Notes: generated by a model from the letters alone, not told the origin. Shown: positions 52,376 through 60,838, counted from the stretch's first letter. The stretch is 61,629 nucleotides of DNA from a bacterium (GCA_004558975.1 SFZB01000003.1:1-61629); one strand, 5' to 3'. Made by a program: numbers and translations.

Positions 52376-53208
52376 GCGGGATCTCCTTCGCAAAGAGCGG
52401 CGCCGATGACGGTAGCGAAGCGGGACGCTTCGGGAATGATAAAGTTCACGGAGAACATTTTCGAGAGGTTCTCGAAAGTGGCGCGGCAGGTGGGGTACGC
52501 CGACAGGTTTCCGGTGAGGACAATGTTCGCTACATGATAGGCGCGCGCGGCGAAGATCGCCATCATGCCGATCGTCTCGAAGATCATGTTGGAGAGCCCG
52601 AGGGCGATGTCGCCCTTGGTCGCGATGTCCGACACGTTTCCGAAATTCGCGGCGGTCATCTCGGAGGGCATACCGCCCGCTTTCATGATGTCGCCGATGC
52701 GCAGGTCAATCTTCGAGAGGTCGCCCTCGCGGCAGAGCTCGCCGATGTGGTCGATGGAATCCATTTTGAGCAGCAGCTTCGACAGCCCGACGAGCGTGCC
52801 GCCGCCGACGCCGGTACCGCCGAGGTACTCGGTCGTGCCGTCCGACTTCGCGTGGACGAGCGCCGTGCCGGTGCCCATGCTGACGACGATGGCTTCATCG
52901 AGGCGGGAAAGGAAGAGTCCGCCTCTGCCGATGGAAAAAAACTCTTCCACCCGGGTGCAGGGCAGATTGTAGAGGCGGTCGCCGAGTTCGCCGGAACCGA
53001 CCCCCGTCACCATGACGCGGCGGATGTCGCCGAGCCCGAGGTGAGAGAGCGCCGTAAACTTCCCGAACGCGCCGTATGCCGAAGTCAAAGGGTCGGTCGC
53101 GCGGACGAACAACGGTTCGATCAGTTCCCGCCCCCCGTCCTGTGTATGGCGGAATCCGACAATTTTCGTCGTCGAGCCGCCGACATCAATTCCGATGGTA
53201 GCCTGCAT
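52372..53208 (-). CDS. coaW: Type II pantothenate kinase
   Basis: It phosphorylates pantothenate, the first step to coenzyme A. The 278-residue protein belongs to the acetate kinase/sugar kinase/Hsp70 fold: N-terminal phosphate loop ATIGIDVGGSTTKIVGF, middle SMGTGTALVHA, GGTGVGGGTLVGLSKLLL, and C-terminal GNLSAYP and ATVIGAAL. Eukaryote-like type II enzymes are seen in staphylococci and some Clostridia. GGAGG precedes the ATG at 53208. First gene of the unit with the CBS protein. Confidence 0.9.
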   Translation of the reverse strand: MQATIGIDVGGSTTKIVGFRHTQDGGRELIEPLFVRATDPLTSAYGAFGKFTALSHLGLGDIRRVMVTGVGSGELGDRLYNLPCTRVEEFFSIGRGGLFLSRLDEAIVVSMGTGTALVHAKSDGTTEYLGGTGVGGGTLVGLSKLLLKMDSIDHIGELCREGDLSKIDLRIGDIMKAGGMPSEMTAANFGNVSDIATKGDIALGLSNMIFETIGMMAIFAARAYHVANIVLTGNLSAYPTCRATFENLSKMFSVNFIIPEASRFATVIGAALCEGDPA

Positions 53209-53262
53209 GTAGGTCCTCCAAGGTCCGAATCGGTTTGCGGAAAAGCAAATCCTGACAAATAC

Positions 53263-53291
53263 AGTATAGCACTTCCCGGGCGGGAAAGCAA
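53263..53291 (-). promoter_or_regulatory. Promoter of coaW
   Basis: On the minus strand, TTGCTT (53286-53291) and TATACT (53263-53268) are separated by 17 bp. Confidence 0.65.
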
Positions 53292-53325
53292 GACGACGCG
53301 TCAAAACGGGCACGATTTTCTCCCC

Positions 53326-53355
53326 GCATGAAAAAGCCGTGTGGCGTGCATACTA
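53326..53355 (+). promoter_or_regulatory. Sigma-G-like promoter of the Gln/Asn-rich gene
   Basis: GCATG (53326-53330) and CATACTA (53349-53355) are separated by 18 bp, matching the known forespore sigma-G pattern GHATR-N18-CATWHTA. No comparable sigma-A promoter was seen in this interval. The predicted start of transcription leaves a leader of about 40 bases. A chance match is possible. Confidence 0.5.
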
Positions 53356-53400
53356 ACCGATGCGACGAGGTCGCAATTCTAAAAAAGGGGGAATTCGGTC

Positions 53401-53595
53401 ATGGAATCTCGCGAACAGAACTGCCATAAGCAGAACAAGAACCAGCAGAACAATCAGCAGCAGAATCAGCAGAACAACCAGAACCAGCAGCAGAACAATC
53501 AGCAGCAGAATCAGCAGAACAAGAATCAGCAGCAGAACCAGCAGCAGAACCAGCAGCAGAACCAGCAGAATAACCAGAATCAGAACCGCAGATAA
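53401..53595 (+). CDS. Gln/Asn-rich low-complexity mini-protein
   Basis: The 64-residue protein begins MESREQNCHKQNKNQQ and then is almost only Gln and Asn: 31 Gln and 21 Asn, 52 of 64 residues (81%). Every Gln is encoded by CAG. It has one cysteine (residue 8), few charges and no membrane segment, and ends in NRR. A 33-base stretch occurs twice exactly (53443-53475 and 53488-53520). GGGGG lies about 12 bases before the ATG, and a terminator follows. Composition recalls the Gln-rich gamma-type small acid-soluble spore proteins, without clear homology. Confidence 0.75.
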   Translation: MESREQNCHKQNKNQQNNQQQNQQNNQNQQQNNQQQNQQNKNQQQNQQQNQQQNQQNNQNQNRR

Positions 53596-53610
53596 ACCCC
53601 TTGGCGGGAG

Positions 53611-53638
53611 AGCCCCGTGCCCGGCGCGGGGCTTTTTT
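53611..53638 (+). terminator. Terminator after the Gln/Asn-rich gene
   Basis: Stem agccccg against cggggct, extended by two inner pairs, followed by six T residues. Its presence supports the small gene as a real transcription unit. Confidence 0.85.
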
Positions 53639-53648
53639 CGCTTTCCTC

Positions 53649-53677
53649 TTGACAGGCGGGGGGCGCTGTGCTACATT
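53649..53677 (+). promoter_or_regulatory. Promoter of folT-folC
   Basis: TTGACA (53649-53654) and TACATT (53672-53677) are separated by 17 bp. Transcription should start about ten bases before the riboswitch core. Confidence 0.78.
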
Positions 53678-53687
53678 GAGAGTACCA

Positions 53688-53862
53688 CAGAGTAGGAAGT
53701 ACGCGTAAGACCTTCGGGTCGCAGTGCCGACGGGACGGGGAGTTGTCTGTCGGACGAAGAGCGCTTCGGCGCCACGGTGTACATTCCGCATCCCGCTGAT
53801 ACATAGTCCGGTAGAGACATCTCCTATGTAGTTAGTGGAATGATACATGGGAGGTGTTTTTT
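53688..53862 (+). promoter_or_regulatory. Tetrahydrofolate (THF) riboswitch with RBS-masking platform
   Basis: The conserved THF aptamer blocks are in order: AGAGTAGG, ACGCGTAAG, GACGGGACGGGGAGTTG, CGAAG, GGTGTACATTCC and CCGCATCCCGCTG. A stem pairs 53695-53702 with 53779-53787 (one bulged A). Downstream, 53818-53830 can pair over 13 positions (two G-U) with 53844-53856, which holds the GGGAGG ribosome binding site. Bases 53800-53806 can instead pair with 53824-53830 and free it. Folate-bound RNA should shut translation. folT and folC follow. Confidence 0.88.
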
Positions 53863-54450
53863 ATGCAAAATCAAAATCAGAATTTGAGTGAAACTCCGAA
53901 CGAAACAAAACTCGCGAAGCACCGTGCTTCGCAGGCGCTCCGCGACCTGGCGCTCGCCGGTGTCATGGCGGCGCTGTCGATGGTCATGTGCCGTTTCCTC
54001 GGCTTCCCGCAGACGGGGACGTGGCGCATTGATCCGGGCTTTTTGCCGATCGTCATGGTGGCGTTCCTGTCGGGCCCCGTCTGGGCGGGGATGTCCTACG
54101 GCGTCGCCGACCTCGTCGGCGCCGCGATTTTTACGGGCATCAATCCGTTCATCACGGCGGAAAAGATCGCGATCGGCGTCATTTTCGGCATCGGCTTTTA
54201 CCGTCGGAGCCGCCTCGGTCTTCCGCGGATCCTCGTGACGCAGGCGGTGGCGGCGGTCGTGTGCGATTTTCTTGCCATGTCGCTGATTTTCACCTTTTGC
54301 TTCGGCACGCCGGTGAAGGTCGCGTTCGCGACGCGGGCAGTCAACGCGGCGGTGAATTTTGCGATGCGAAGCCTGCTCTGCATTCTGTTGGATATGAAAC
54401 TGTTTGCCGCTCTGCGGCGACGGGGAGGGCAGTACTTTGGGAGCATTTGA
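53863..54450 (+). CDS. folT: Folate ECF transporter substrate-binding membrane subunit
   Basis: The 195-residue protein is the S component that binds folate in the membrane and works with the shared ECF ATPases and T component, encoded elsewhere. After an Asn/Gln/Thr-rich cytoplasmic N terminus, about six hydrophobic helices follow, with the S-component features LALAGVMAALSMVMCR, DPGFLPIVMVAFLSGPVWAG and GVADLVGAAIF. The ATG at 53863 follows GGAGG with 8 bases spacing. The THF riboswitch and folC neighbour support folate as substrate. Confidence 0.92.
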   Translation: MQNQNQNLSETPNETKLAKHRASQALRDLALAGVMAALSMVMCRFLGFPQTGTWRIDPGFLPIVMVAFLSGPVWAGMSYGVADLVGAAIFTGINPFITAEKIAIGVIFGIGFYRRSRLGLPRILVTQAVAAVVCDFLAMSLIFTFCFGTPVKVAFATRAVNAAVNFAMRSLLCILLDMKLFAALRRRGGQYFGSI

Positions 54451-55690
54451 CGATTACGCGCGTGCCCGGCAGGTGTACCCGCATCCGGGGCTCGCCCGGA
54501 TACAGGCATTACTGGACGAAGTCGGACACCCGGAACGCCGGCTCTCCTGCCTGCACATCGCGGGGACGAACGGCAAGGGCTCCGTTGCCGTGTTTCTCGA
54601 CGGTATCCTGCGTGCCGCGGGGTATCGGGTCGGCAGATACATGACCCCGGAACTCATCTCCCCCGGAGAGCGCGTGGCGATCGGGGGCGAGCCAATCCCC
54701 GACGCGACCCTGACGGAGCTGCTCCGCGCGCTGGAAGCGCCGTCGGAACGGGTACACGAAAGGCTCGGGGAGGTGCCGAGTCCTTTTGAGGTTTTCACCG
54801 TCGCGGCATTTCAGTATTTCGCCCGCGAGGGGTGCGATTATGTGGTACTGGAAGCGGGCATGGGCGGCGCGCTCGACGCGACGAACGTGATCGAAAGCCC
54901 GCTCGTCAGTATTCTGACACGCATTTCGCTCGACCACACGGCATACCTCGGTACGACCCTCACAGAGATTGCCCGGGCGAAGGCGGGCATCATCAAAGAG
55001 GCGTGCGTGACGCACAGGACTTTTTCCGCCCCGCAGTGTGAGGAAGTCGCGTCCGTCCTCCGGGAGGAGGCGGAAAAACGGGGCAACACGCTGACATTCG
55101 TCACGCCGCCGCCTCCCAAAAAGCACTACGGAATGTACGAGGCGTTCTTTTACCCCGGTTACGGAGATATCCGTTCGGGGCTCGCCGGTGTCCACCAGAT
55201 CGAGAACGCCTGTCTGGCGCTCGCCGTGGCGCAGGCGCTCGGCGTCGATATTTTCGCCGCGCAGTGCGGCGTGACGTATGCCCGCCATCCCGGCCGCATG
55301 GAGATTCTGCGCGAGCGTCCGCTCCTGCTCTTCGACGGGGGACACAATCCCGACGGCATCGCCATGCTCACGGCGTCGCTCGGGCGGTACCTCGGGGACG
55401 CGCCCCGCACCTGCATTTACGGCTGTATGGCGGACAAGGACTATCGGACATGCCTCCGCCGCCTTGCCGAAATGCCGGCTCGATTTATTTTTACGGAAGT
55501 TTCGGACAATCCGCGTGCGCTCCCGGCGGGGGCGCTGACGGAGACTGCCGCCGCACTCGGGATCCACGGCGAATGCCTGCCGCGCCTCGCGGACGCGATC
55601 GCGCGTGCCGACGGGATCGGGCTCCCGACCGTTATTGCGGGGTCACTGTATCTGTATGCGGATCTACCGACATCATTCAGGGGGATTTGA
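54437..55690 (+). CDS. folC: Folylpolyglutamate synthase / dihydrofolate synthase
   Basis: It adds glutamates to folates, trapping them in the cell. The 417-residue Mur-ligase-fold protein has HPGLARIQALL, P-loop HIAGTNGKGSVAVFLDGIL, YMTPELISPGERV, EAGMGGALDATNV and DGGHNPDGIAML. The start is TTG at 54437: GGAGG lies 8 bases upstream and the family N terminus then fits. It overlaps the end of folT by 14 bases, so translation is coupled, and both are under the THF riboswitch. Confidence 0.92.
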   Translation: MGAFDDYARARQVYPHPGLARIQALLDEVGHPERRLSCLHIAGTNGKGSVAVFLDGILRAAGYRVGRYMTPELISPGERVAIGGEPIPDATLTELLRALEAPSERVHERLGEVPSPFEVFTVAAFQYFAREGCDYVVLEAGMGGALDATNVIESPLVSILTRISLDHTAYLGTTLTEIARAKAGIIKEACVTHRTFSAPQCEEVASVLREEAEKRGNTLTFVTPPPPKKHYGMYEAFFYPGYGDIRSGLAGVHQIENACLALAVAQALGVDIFAAQCGVTYARHPGRMEILRERPLLLFDGGHNPDGIAMLTASLGRYLGDAPRTCIYGCMADKDYRTCLRRLAEMPARFIFTEVSDNPRALPAGALTETAAALGIHGECLPRLADAIARADGIGLPTVIAGSLYLYADLPTSFRGI

Positions 55691-55693
55691 CAC

Positions 55694-56347
55694 ATGGTTG
55701 AGATCGTGCTGAACGTGCTGTCCGCCATCGGGGTCGTGGCATTCTCCGTCGCGGGGGCGCTCGTCGCCATCGATCACCGCGTCGATATGTTCGGCGTCGT
55801 GACGCTTGCGGCGATTACGTCGTTCGGCGGGGGGCTGACACGGGATCTGCTGATGGGGAAACTACCGCCGACGCTCTTTACGGACCGTTTTTACTTGGTT
55901 CTCGCGGGGGTTTCCGTCCTGACGGCGCTCGTCGTCTTTACGGTTGCACGGGTGTTCCAACAGAAGTTCGTCGAGAGAGAAAAACTGATTGATCGCATTA
56001 CAAACATCTTTGACGCGGTCGCGATCGGGGTGTTCGCCACCACCGGAGCAAAGACGGTCATGGATTTCACGGGTACCCCGGAGAACGCGTTTCTTGTCCT
56101 GACGCTCGGGTCGCTGACCGCCGTCGGCGGGAGCATCATCCGCGACGTACTGATCTGTGAGGTGCCGTTCGTCCTTAAGAAGCGTATTTATGTCCTTGCC
56201 GTCCTTGCGGGCGCGGGGCTGTATTACCTGCTTGTGCGCCTCGGCGCCGCGGAGATCCCGGCACTTGTCGCGGGGACGCTTCTGACCTTCGGGCTCCGCA
56301 TGATGGCGACCGTCTTCCGGTGGAACCTGCCGCGGGCATTACCGTGA
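55694..56347 (+). CDS. Trimeric intracellular cation channel family protein (UPF0126)
   Basis: The 217-residue membrane protein has seven hydrophobic segments arranged as two repeats, each with a conserved glycine-rich motif and arginine: ITSFGGGLTRDLLMG and LTAVGGSIIRDVLICEVP. This is the UPF0126/YicG fold related to animal TRIC potassium channels. It starts 3 bases after folC, so it is in the same operon, though a functional link to folate is not evident. Confidence 0.9.
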   Translation: MVEIVLNVLSAIGVVAFSVAGALVAIDHRVDMFGVVTLAAITSFGGGLTRDLLMGKLPPTLFTDRFYLVLAGVSVLTALVVFTVARVFQQKFVEREKLIDRITNIFDAVAIGVFATTGAKTVMDFTGTPENAFLVLTLGSLTAVGGSIIRDVLICEVPFVLKKRIYVLAVLAGAGLYYLLVRLGAAEIPALVAGTLLTFGLRMMATVFRWNLPRALP

Positions 56348-56405
56348 ACCACGGCACACCGCCCGGATGCAGTTCCGTTTGATCGACCGAATCCATGAAA
56401 AAAGC

Positions 56406-56434
56406 AGGCGGAGCCGGGAAAACCGGCTCCGCCT
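56406..56434. terminator. Bidirectional terminator between the TRIC gene and pcrA
   Basis: A perfect 12-bp stem (aggcggagccgg against ccggctccgcct) with a 5-base loop sits between convergent genes and shares its core with the hairpins at 7601 and 15975. Confidence 0.85.
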
Positions 56435-56488
56435 TGTTATATGTAGGTGTATTTTTTTGCGTGCAAACGCCGCACGGCGCCCGGAAAC

Positions 56489-58930
56489 TCAAATCTTCTC
56501 GAGTTTCGCGTAGGTCGCCATGAGCTTTTTGACAGTCCCGTTATCGAACGCTACTTCGTAGAGAATATCGCCGCCCATATCGCGCGCGCTCCTGACCGTC
56601 CCGGTGCCGAAGGTCGCGTGTCGGACGCGGGTGTTGGGGCTGAATCGGGCGACGCCGAAGGAGGAGGCGCTCTTCGGCGCGGCGGGGGTATCCACCCGGC
56701 GGAAGAGTTCGCCCTCTCCGCGCCTCGGCGCGGGTGTTTCCCGCCGCGGCGACGGGGTCTGATACCCCTGTCCGTACCCGCCGCGCAGATACCCGCCCGC
56801 ACGGGGCGGTGCGAAGGAACGCGGCGGCGCGGCGACGTCGAGCAGTTCCGCCGGGATCTCGTTCTTGACGAAGCGGGAGAGCGGGTTGGCGCTTGTCCTG
56901 CCGTACAGCATACGCTCGCGTGTGTGCAGGATATAGAGCTCCTCTTTCGCACGGGTGATGGCGACATAGGCGAGCCGCCGCTCCTCGGACATCTCGGCGG
57001 GGGACTGGATCGACTGCGCCCCCGGGAAAATGTTTTCTTCCATGCCGGGTAGGAACACGACAGGGAACTCCAGCCCTTTGGCGGAGTGAATGGTCATGAG
57101 CACGACGCTGTCCGCTTCGGTGTCGTATTTGTCCACGTCGGAGACGAGCGCGACCTCTTCCATGAAGCCCGCGAGCGTCGGCTCTTCGGTGCGTGTCTCA
57201 TACTCGCTCGCCGCGGTAATAAATTCTTCGACGGCGCTGATACGCGGTTTTTCGACCTCGCCCCCGGCGACCAGCATATCGCGGTAGCCGCTGCGGATGA
57301 ACAGCCGTTCCAGCAGGGTGCTCGGCGTGAGTTCCCCCTTTTCCACTGCCTCTCGGATCTCGCTCATCATGTCGGTGAACTCGATGAGCTTCGGCGCAAT
57401 GCGGGCGAGGGCGGTGTACGCGTTGGCGTTTGCCATGATCTCGTACATGGAGCGACCTTCCGCCGTTGCGATCTCCGCGACCGCCTCGAGGGATTTATCC
57501 CCGATACCGCGGCGCGGTTCATTGATGACGCGGAGCAGACGCAGATTGTCCGCCGGGTTCATGATGATGTAGAGATAGGCGACCATGTCGCGGATTTCCT
57601 TACGGTCATAGAAACGCTGACCGCCGAGGATCCGGTGCGGGATACCGCTCTTGGCGAAGGCGGTCTCGAAGGCACGCGCCATTTCGTTGATGCGGTAGAG
57701 GACGGCGAAGTCGCGGTAGCGGCGGTGCTTCAGCACCATTTGCGCCGTGATGGTATCGATGACGGCGCGCGCCTCCGCGTTCTGATCCTCCGTCTCGCGC
57801 AGATGGATCTTTTCGCCCTCGCCGGCGTCGCACCACAGTTTCTTTTCGTGACGGTCGCTGTTGTGCGAGATGACCGCGTTCGCGGCGGCGAGAATGCACT
57901 TGGTCGAGCGGTAGTTCTGCTCCAGTTTGATGACGCGGCAGTCGGGGTAGGCTTTGTCGAACGAGAGGATGTTCTCCACCGTGGCGCCGCGGAAGCGGTA
58001 GATCGACTGATCGTCGTCACCGACGACCATGATGTTCCGGCTCCCGCCGGAGAGCAGTTCGGTCAGGCGGAACTGCGCCGGGTTGGTGTCCTGGTACTCG
58101 TCGACGAGTACATAGCGGAACTTGTTCTGATAGTAGGAGAGCGCTTCGGGGCAGGTCTCGAGCAGCTCGACAGTCTTCATAATGATGTCGTCGAAGTCGA
58201 GGGCGTTGCACGCCTGCAATTTTTTCTGGTATGCCTCGAATACCCGGCGGATATCCCGCGCACGGGGGGTGGAGGCGTCCGTGATGCTCTCGGGCCCCTG
58301 CAACTTGTCTTTCGCCGCGGAGATGGCGTTCGCCACCGTTTTCGGCGGGAGGATCTTGTCGCTGATGTTCAGATCCTTCAGAAGATCGACAATGACGCGT
58401 TTCTTGTCGTCCGTGTCATAAATGGTGAAGGAGGAGTCGAAGCCGATGCGGTCGGCGTACCGCCGCAAAAAGCGCACGCATACCGAGTGGAACGTACCGG
58501 CGACGATCTGGCTCGCTACGTCTTCGTCACCGAGCTCGGTGAGCAGGCGCTCACGGATCTCTTTTGCCGCTTTGTTGGTGAAGGTAATCGCGAGGATCGC
58601 CCACGGCGGGCAAGGACGGTCGATGAAGAGGGGGAGGATCTCCCGCTCGATCTGCTCCGGCGGCATGGCGGCGGCGGTTTCGAGAATTTCGACTTCTTCC
58701 TCGCGGACACCCGACGGGGCGGGTGCGTGGAACGCGTTCCCGTATTTGATGAGAAAGGCGGTGCGCCGGACGAGGACGGTCGTTTTTCCGCTCCCCGCCC
58801 CCGCGAGGACGAGCAGAGGCCCCTCGGTCTGAAAGACCGCCTCGCATTGCGGCGGGTTGAGCTGTGCGCCGTAGACTTTCAAAAACAGGTGTTGTTTGGC
58901 TTTGAGATACCGCTCTTCCAGTGTGGGCAT
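56489..58930 (-). CDS. pcrA: ATP-dependent DNA helicase PcrA/UvrD
   Basis: This superfamily 1 helicase acts in repair and plasmid replication. The 813 residues contain QCEAVFQTEGPLLVLAGAGSGKTT (motifs Q and I), AITFTNKAAKEI, VDEYQDTNPAQFRL (Walker B), GDDDQSIYRFRGA, TIHSAKGLEFPVVFLPG and VAITRAKEELYI. The C-terminal part has a Pro/Gly/Arg-rich linker followed by the polymerase-interaction module (RVRHATFGTGTVRS). A good promoter lies ahead. Confidence 0.96.
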   Translation of the reverse strand: MPTLEERYLKAKQHLFLKVYGAQLNPPQCEAVFQTEGPLLVLAGAGSGKTTVLVRRTAFLIKYGNAFHAPAPSGVREEEVEILETAAAMPPEQIEREILPLFIDRPCPPWAILAITFTNKAAKEIRERLLTELGDEDVASQIVAGTFHSVCVRFLRRYADRIGFDSSFTIYDTDDKKRVIVDLLKDLNISDKILPPKTVANAISAAKDKLQGPESITDASTPRARDIRRVFEAYQKKLQACNALDFDDIIMKTVELLETCPEALSYYQNKFRYVLVDEYQDTNPAQFRLTELLSGGSRNIMVVGDDDQSIYRFRGATVENILSFDKAYPDCRVIKLEQNYRSTKCILAAANAVISHNSDRHEKKLWCDAGEGEKIHLRETEDQNAEARAVIDTITAQMVLKHRRYRDFAVLYRINEMARAFETAFAKSGIPHRILGGQRFYDRKEIRDMVAYLYIIMNPADNLRLLRVINEPRRGIGDKSLEAVAEIATAEGRSMYEIMANANAYTALARIAPKLIEFTDMMSEIREAVEKGELTPSTLLERLFIRSGYRDMLVAGGEVEKPRISAVEEFITAASEYETRTEEPTLAGFMEEVALVSDVDKYDTEADSVVLMTIHSAKGLEFPVVFLPGMEENIFPGAQSIQSPAEMSEERRLAYVAITRAKEELYILHTRERMLYGRTSANPLSRFVKNEIPAELLDVAAPPRSFAPPRAGGYLRGGYGQGYQTPSPRRETPAPRRGEGELFRRVDTPAAPKSASSFGVARFSPNTRVRHATFGTGTVRSARDMGGDILYEVAFDNGTVKKLMATYAKLEKI

Positions 58931-58962
58931 GGGTCGACTTCCTTTTTGTTTTCTTATCCTCT

Positions 58963-58991
58963 ATTGTAGCATACTATCGGTGAATCCGCAA
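58963..58991 (-). promoter_or_regulatory. Promoter of pcrA
   Basis: On the minus strand, TTGCGG (58986-58991) and TACAAT (58963-58968) are separated by 17 bp. Confidence 0.7.
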
Positions 58992-59054
58992 GACGGCGGA
59001 GCGAGGATTCCGGAAGAAAAGTCAGAACGAACCCGAAAAACGCAGAAAAGGAAA

Positions 59055-59075
59055 CAGCGCGGCATTGCCGCGCTG
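59055..59075 (-). terminator. Terminator of the MutS-like gene
   Basis: A perfect 9-bp stem (cagcgcggc against gccgcgctg) with a 3-base loop is followed on the minus strand by tttccttttct. Confidence 0.78.
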
Positions 59076-59127
59076 CTGTTCGCTTTGTCGGGGGCTGTTG
59101 ACGGTTTTCGACCCCTCCCGGCGAGGG

Positions 59128-60747
59128 TCAGTCCCCCTTTGGCTCCTTGTGTGTGAGGGCGCGGATACCGTCGAGCGAGAGCCCGTACTTTTCCGCGATG
59201 TCGCGGGCATAGGAGCGTCCGTCCGGACGGGCGCGCTTGATGAGGAAGGAGCGGCGCCCCTCTTCGATTCCCGCGACCAGCGTGTCGATTCTGACGCCGC
59301 CTTTGGCGCACGCGCGTTCATTGATTTCGGGGACGGCGGAGGCGAGTTCGTGCAGGTGGGTGGAGAAGATACCGCGACAGCCGACGACGGCGAAGCCGGT
59401 CAGGATCTCGGCGGCGATATACGACGCCTCGAAAGCGCCGGTCGAGGAGAGGGATTCATCGAGCAGGATCATGCTGTCGCCCGTGACCTCCTCGAAGATC
59501 TCGCGCAGGCGGGCGCACTCTTCGCCGAGCCGCCCCTTGTCGATGGTATCTTCCGCCCCTTCCGGAAAGTGGGTGAAAATGCCGTCTACGGGGGAGACGG
59601 TGAGCGATTCCGCCGCGACCCGCATACCAAGTGCGGTCATGGCTTGCGCCAGACCGACGGCGCAGGTGATGACCGATTTACCGCCGCGGTTAGGACCCGT
59701 CAGGACATAGATGCGTGCGCTGTCGTCGAATGTCAGGTCGTTCGCGACGACTTTTTCATCAATGCGCAGGGCGACGTCCGGGTTGTAGAGCCCGCGCGCG
59801 TCGAACGCCTTTTCCGCCATGGGGCGCAGGACGGGGGTAGTGAGCGGATAGCCCGCGTCGGTCAGGCGCTTTTCGAGGGCGGAGACGCGGGAGACAAATT
59901 CGATTTCGGGCAGGAGTTTCAGAAGAAAATCCGTGTTGTCGAGAACATAGTCACCGACGATGGCGCGCCACGCCTTGACGGAGGAGCGGAAAACGTCCTC
60001 GAGCGCCCCCTTGAAGGCGCCGGAGAGCGCCTCCTGCCGGTTCTCGGACTGCTTTTTGCCGAGCGGGGTGAGCGGCGCGATGCAGGTCATGGCATCGTTT
60101 TTGAAACTCATACGGAGAATCTTGTCGAGCAGTCGTCCGCTCTTGAAAGGTTCCGCGTTGAGGCTGATGACGCCCGCTTCCGTCGGACGGCAGGCGGCGT
60201 CGAGGTTGACCCCGACGGTCACGCTCTTCACCTCATGGACGTGCGACGAGAGATCCGCGAGGCGTGCTTTGAGAGATTGGTATCCGTCGCTCGCGGCAAG
60301 GTCGGTCATGCGGTCGGTCAGGGCGCGAAAAGCAGGGGAGAGCGATTCCGAGACGACGGCAGACAGCCCGCCCGCGAGTGTATCGACCGCCTGTACATAC
60401 AGTTCGATTTCCGTGATGGAGTAGAGGTAGGAATCCCCGGCGTTTGTCCCGGTGTCGCGGTCGAGGTGACGCAGTTCCCGGATGTCGCAGAGGATCGGCA
60501 CCACGCGTGCGAGCGTGTCGGAGAGGGCGGGGAGCCGCGCGAGGTCGGCGAGCGTCTCCTGTCGGTAGAGGATCACGTCCGGGTCGGCGGTGAAGTAGTC
60601 TGTGAGCCCGCCCGAGAGGGGCAGGAGATCCGAAAGCCCGAGTTCCTCGCAGACTTTTTCGGAGATGTTCGGCAGGTGTGCCTTATCCGTTCCCGCGAGG
60701 CGCGCCGCCTCGTTCGGCCACAGGAGACTGACCGATGACTGTTCCAT
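59128..60747 (-). CDS. MutS-family ATPase lacking mismatch-recognition domains
   Basis: The 539-residue protein has a MutS-type core/lever region (residues about 60-320) and the MutS ATPase: Walker A TGPNRGGKSV, then MILLDESLSSTGAFEAS (Walker B, usually DELGRGTSTFDG) and STHLHELA. The N-terminal mismatch-binding domain of MutS1 and the Smr domain of MutS2 are both absent. Such short MutS-like proteins occur in Clostridia without a firm role. GGGAGG precedes the ATG. It lies behind pcrA in the opposite transcript order and has its own promoter. Confidence 0.85.
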   Translation of the reverse strand: MEQSSVSLLWPNEAARLAGTDKAHLPNISEKVCEELGLSDLLPLSGGLTDYFTADPDVILYRQETLADLARLPALSDTLARVVPILCDIRELRHLDRDTGTNAGDSYLYSITEIELYVQAVDTLAGGLSAVVSESLSPAFRALTDRMTDLAASDGYQSLKARLADLSSHVHEVKSVTVGVNLDAACRPTEAGVISLNAEPFKSGRLLDKILRMSFKNDAMTCIAPLTPLGKKQSENRQEALSGAFKGALEDVFRSSVKAWRAIVGDYVLDNTDFLLKLLPEIEFVSRVSALEKRLTDAGYPLTTPVLRPMAEKAFDARGLYNPDVALRIDEKVVANDLTFDDSARIYVLTGPNRGGKSVITCAVGLAQAMTALGMRVAAESLTVSPVDGIFTHFPEGAEDTIDKGRLGEECARLREIFEEVTGDSMILLDESLSSTGAFEASYIAAEILTGFAVVGCRGIFSTHLHELASAVPEINERACAKGGVRIDTLVAGIEEGRRSFLIKRARPDGRSYARDIAEKYGLSLDGIRALTHKEPKGD

Positions 60748-60809
60748 GCTTGGGTTCCTCCCCGTTGTTTGACGTCTGCGCCCGGACGCCGCCGGGCGTG
60801 CTTTTTATT

Positions 60810-60838
60810 ACTATAGCACAGAACGCGCCCGCGTGCAA
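60810..60838 (-). promoter_or_regulatory. Promoter of the MutS-like gene
   Basis: On the minus strand, TTGCAC (60833-60838) and TATAGT (60810-60815) are separated by 17 bp. A GC-rich hairpin (60779-60798) lies in the leader. Confidence 0.65.

Noticed and set aside
53399..53848. Minus-strand frame rich in Ala/Ser across the Gln/Asn gene
   Set aside because: It crosses the terminator, promoter and riboswitch of the opposite strand and has no start signals; it is a repeat shadow.
57086..58969. A 627-codon open frame antisense to pcrA
   Set aside because: Shadow frame opposite a clear helicase.
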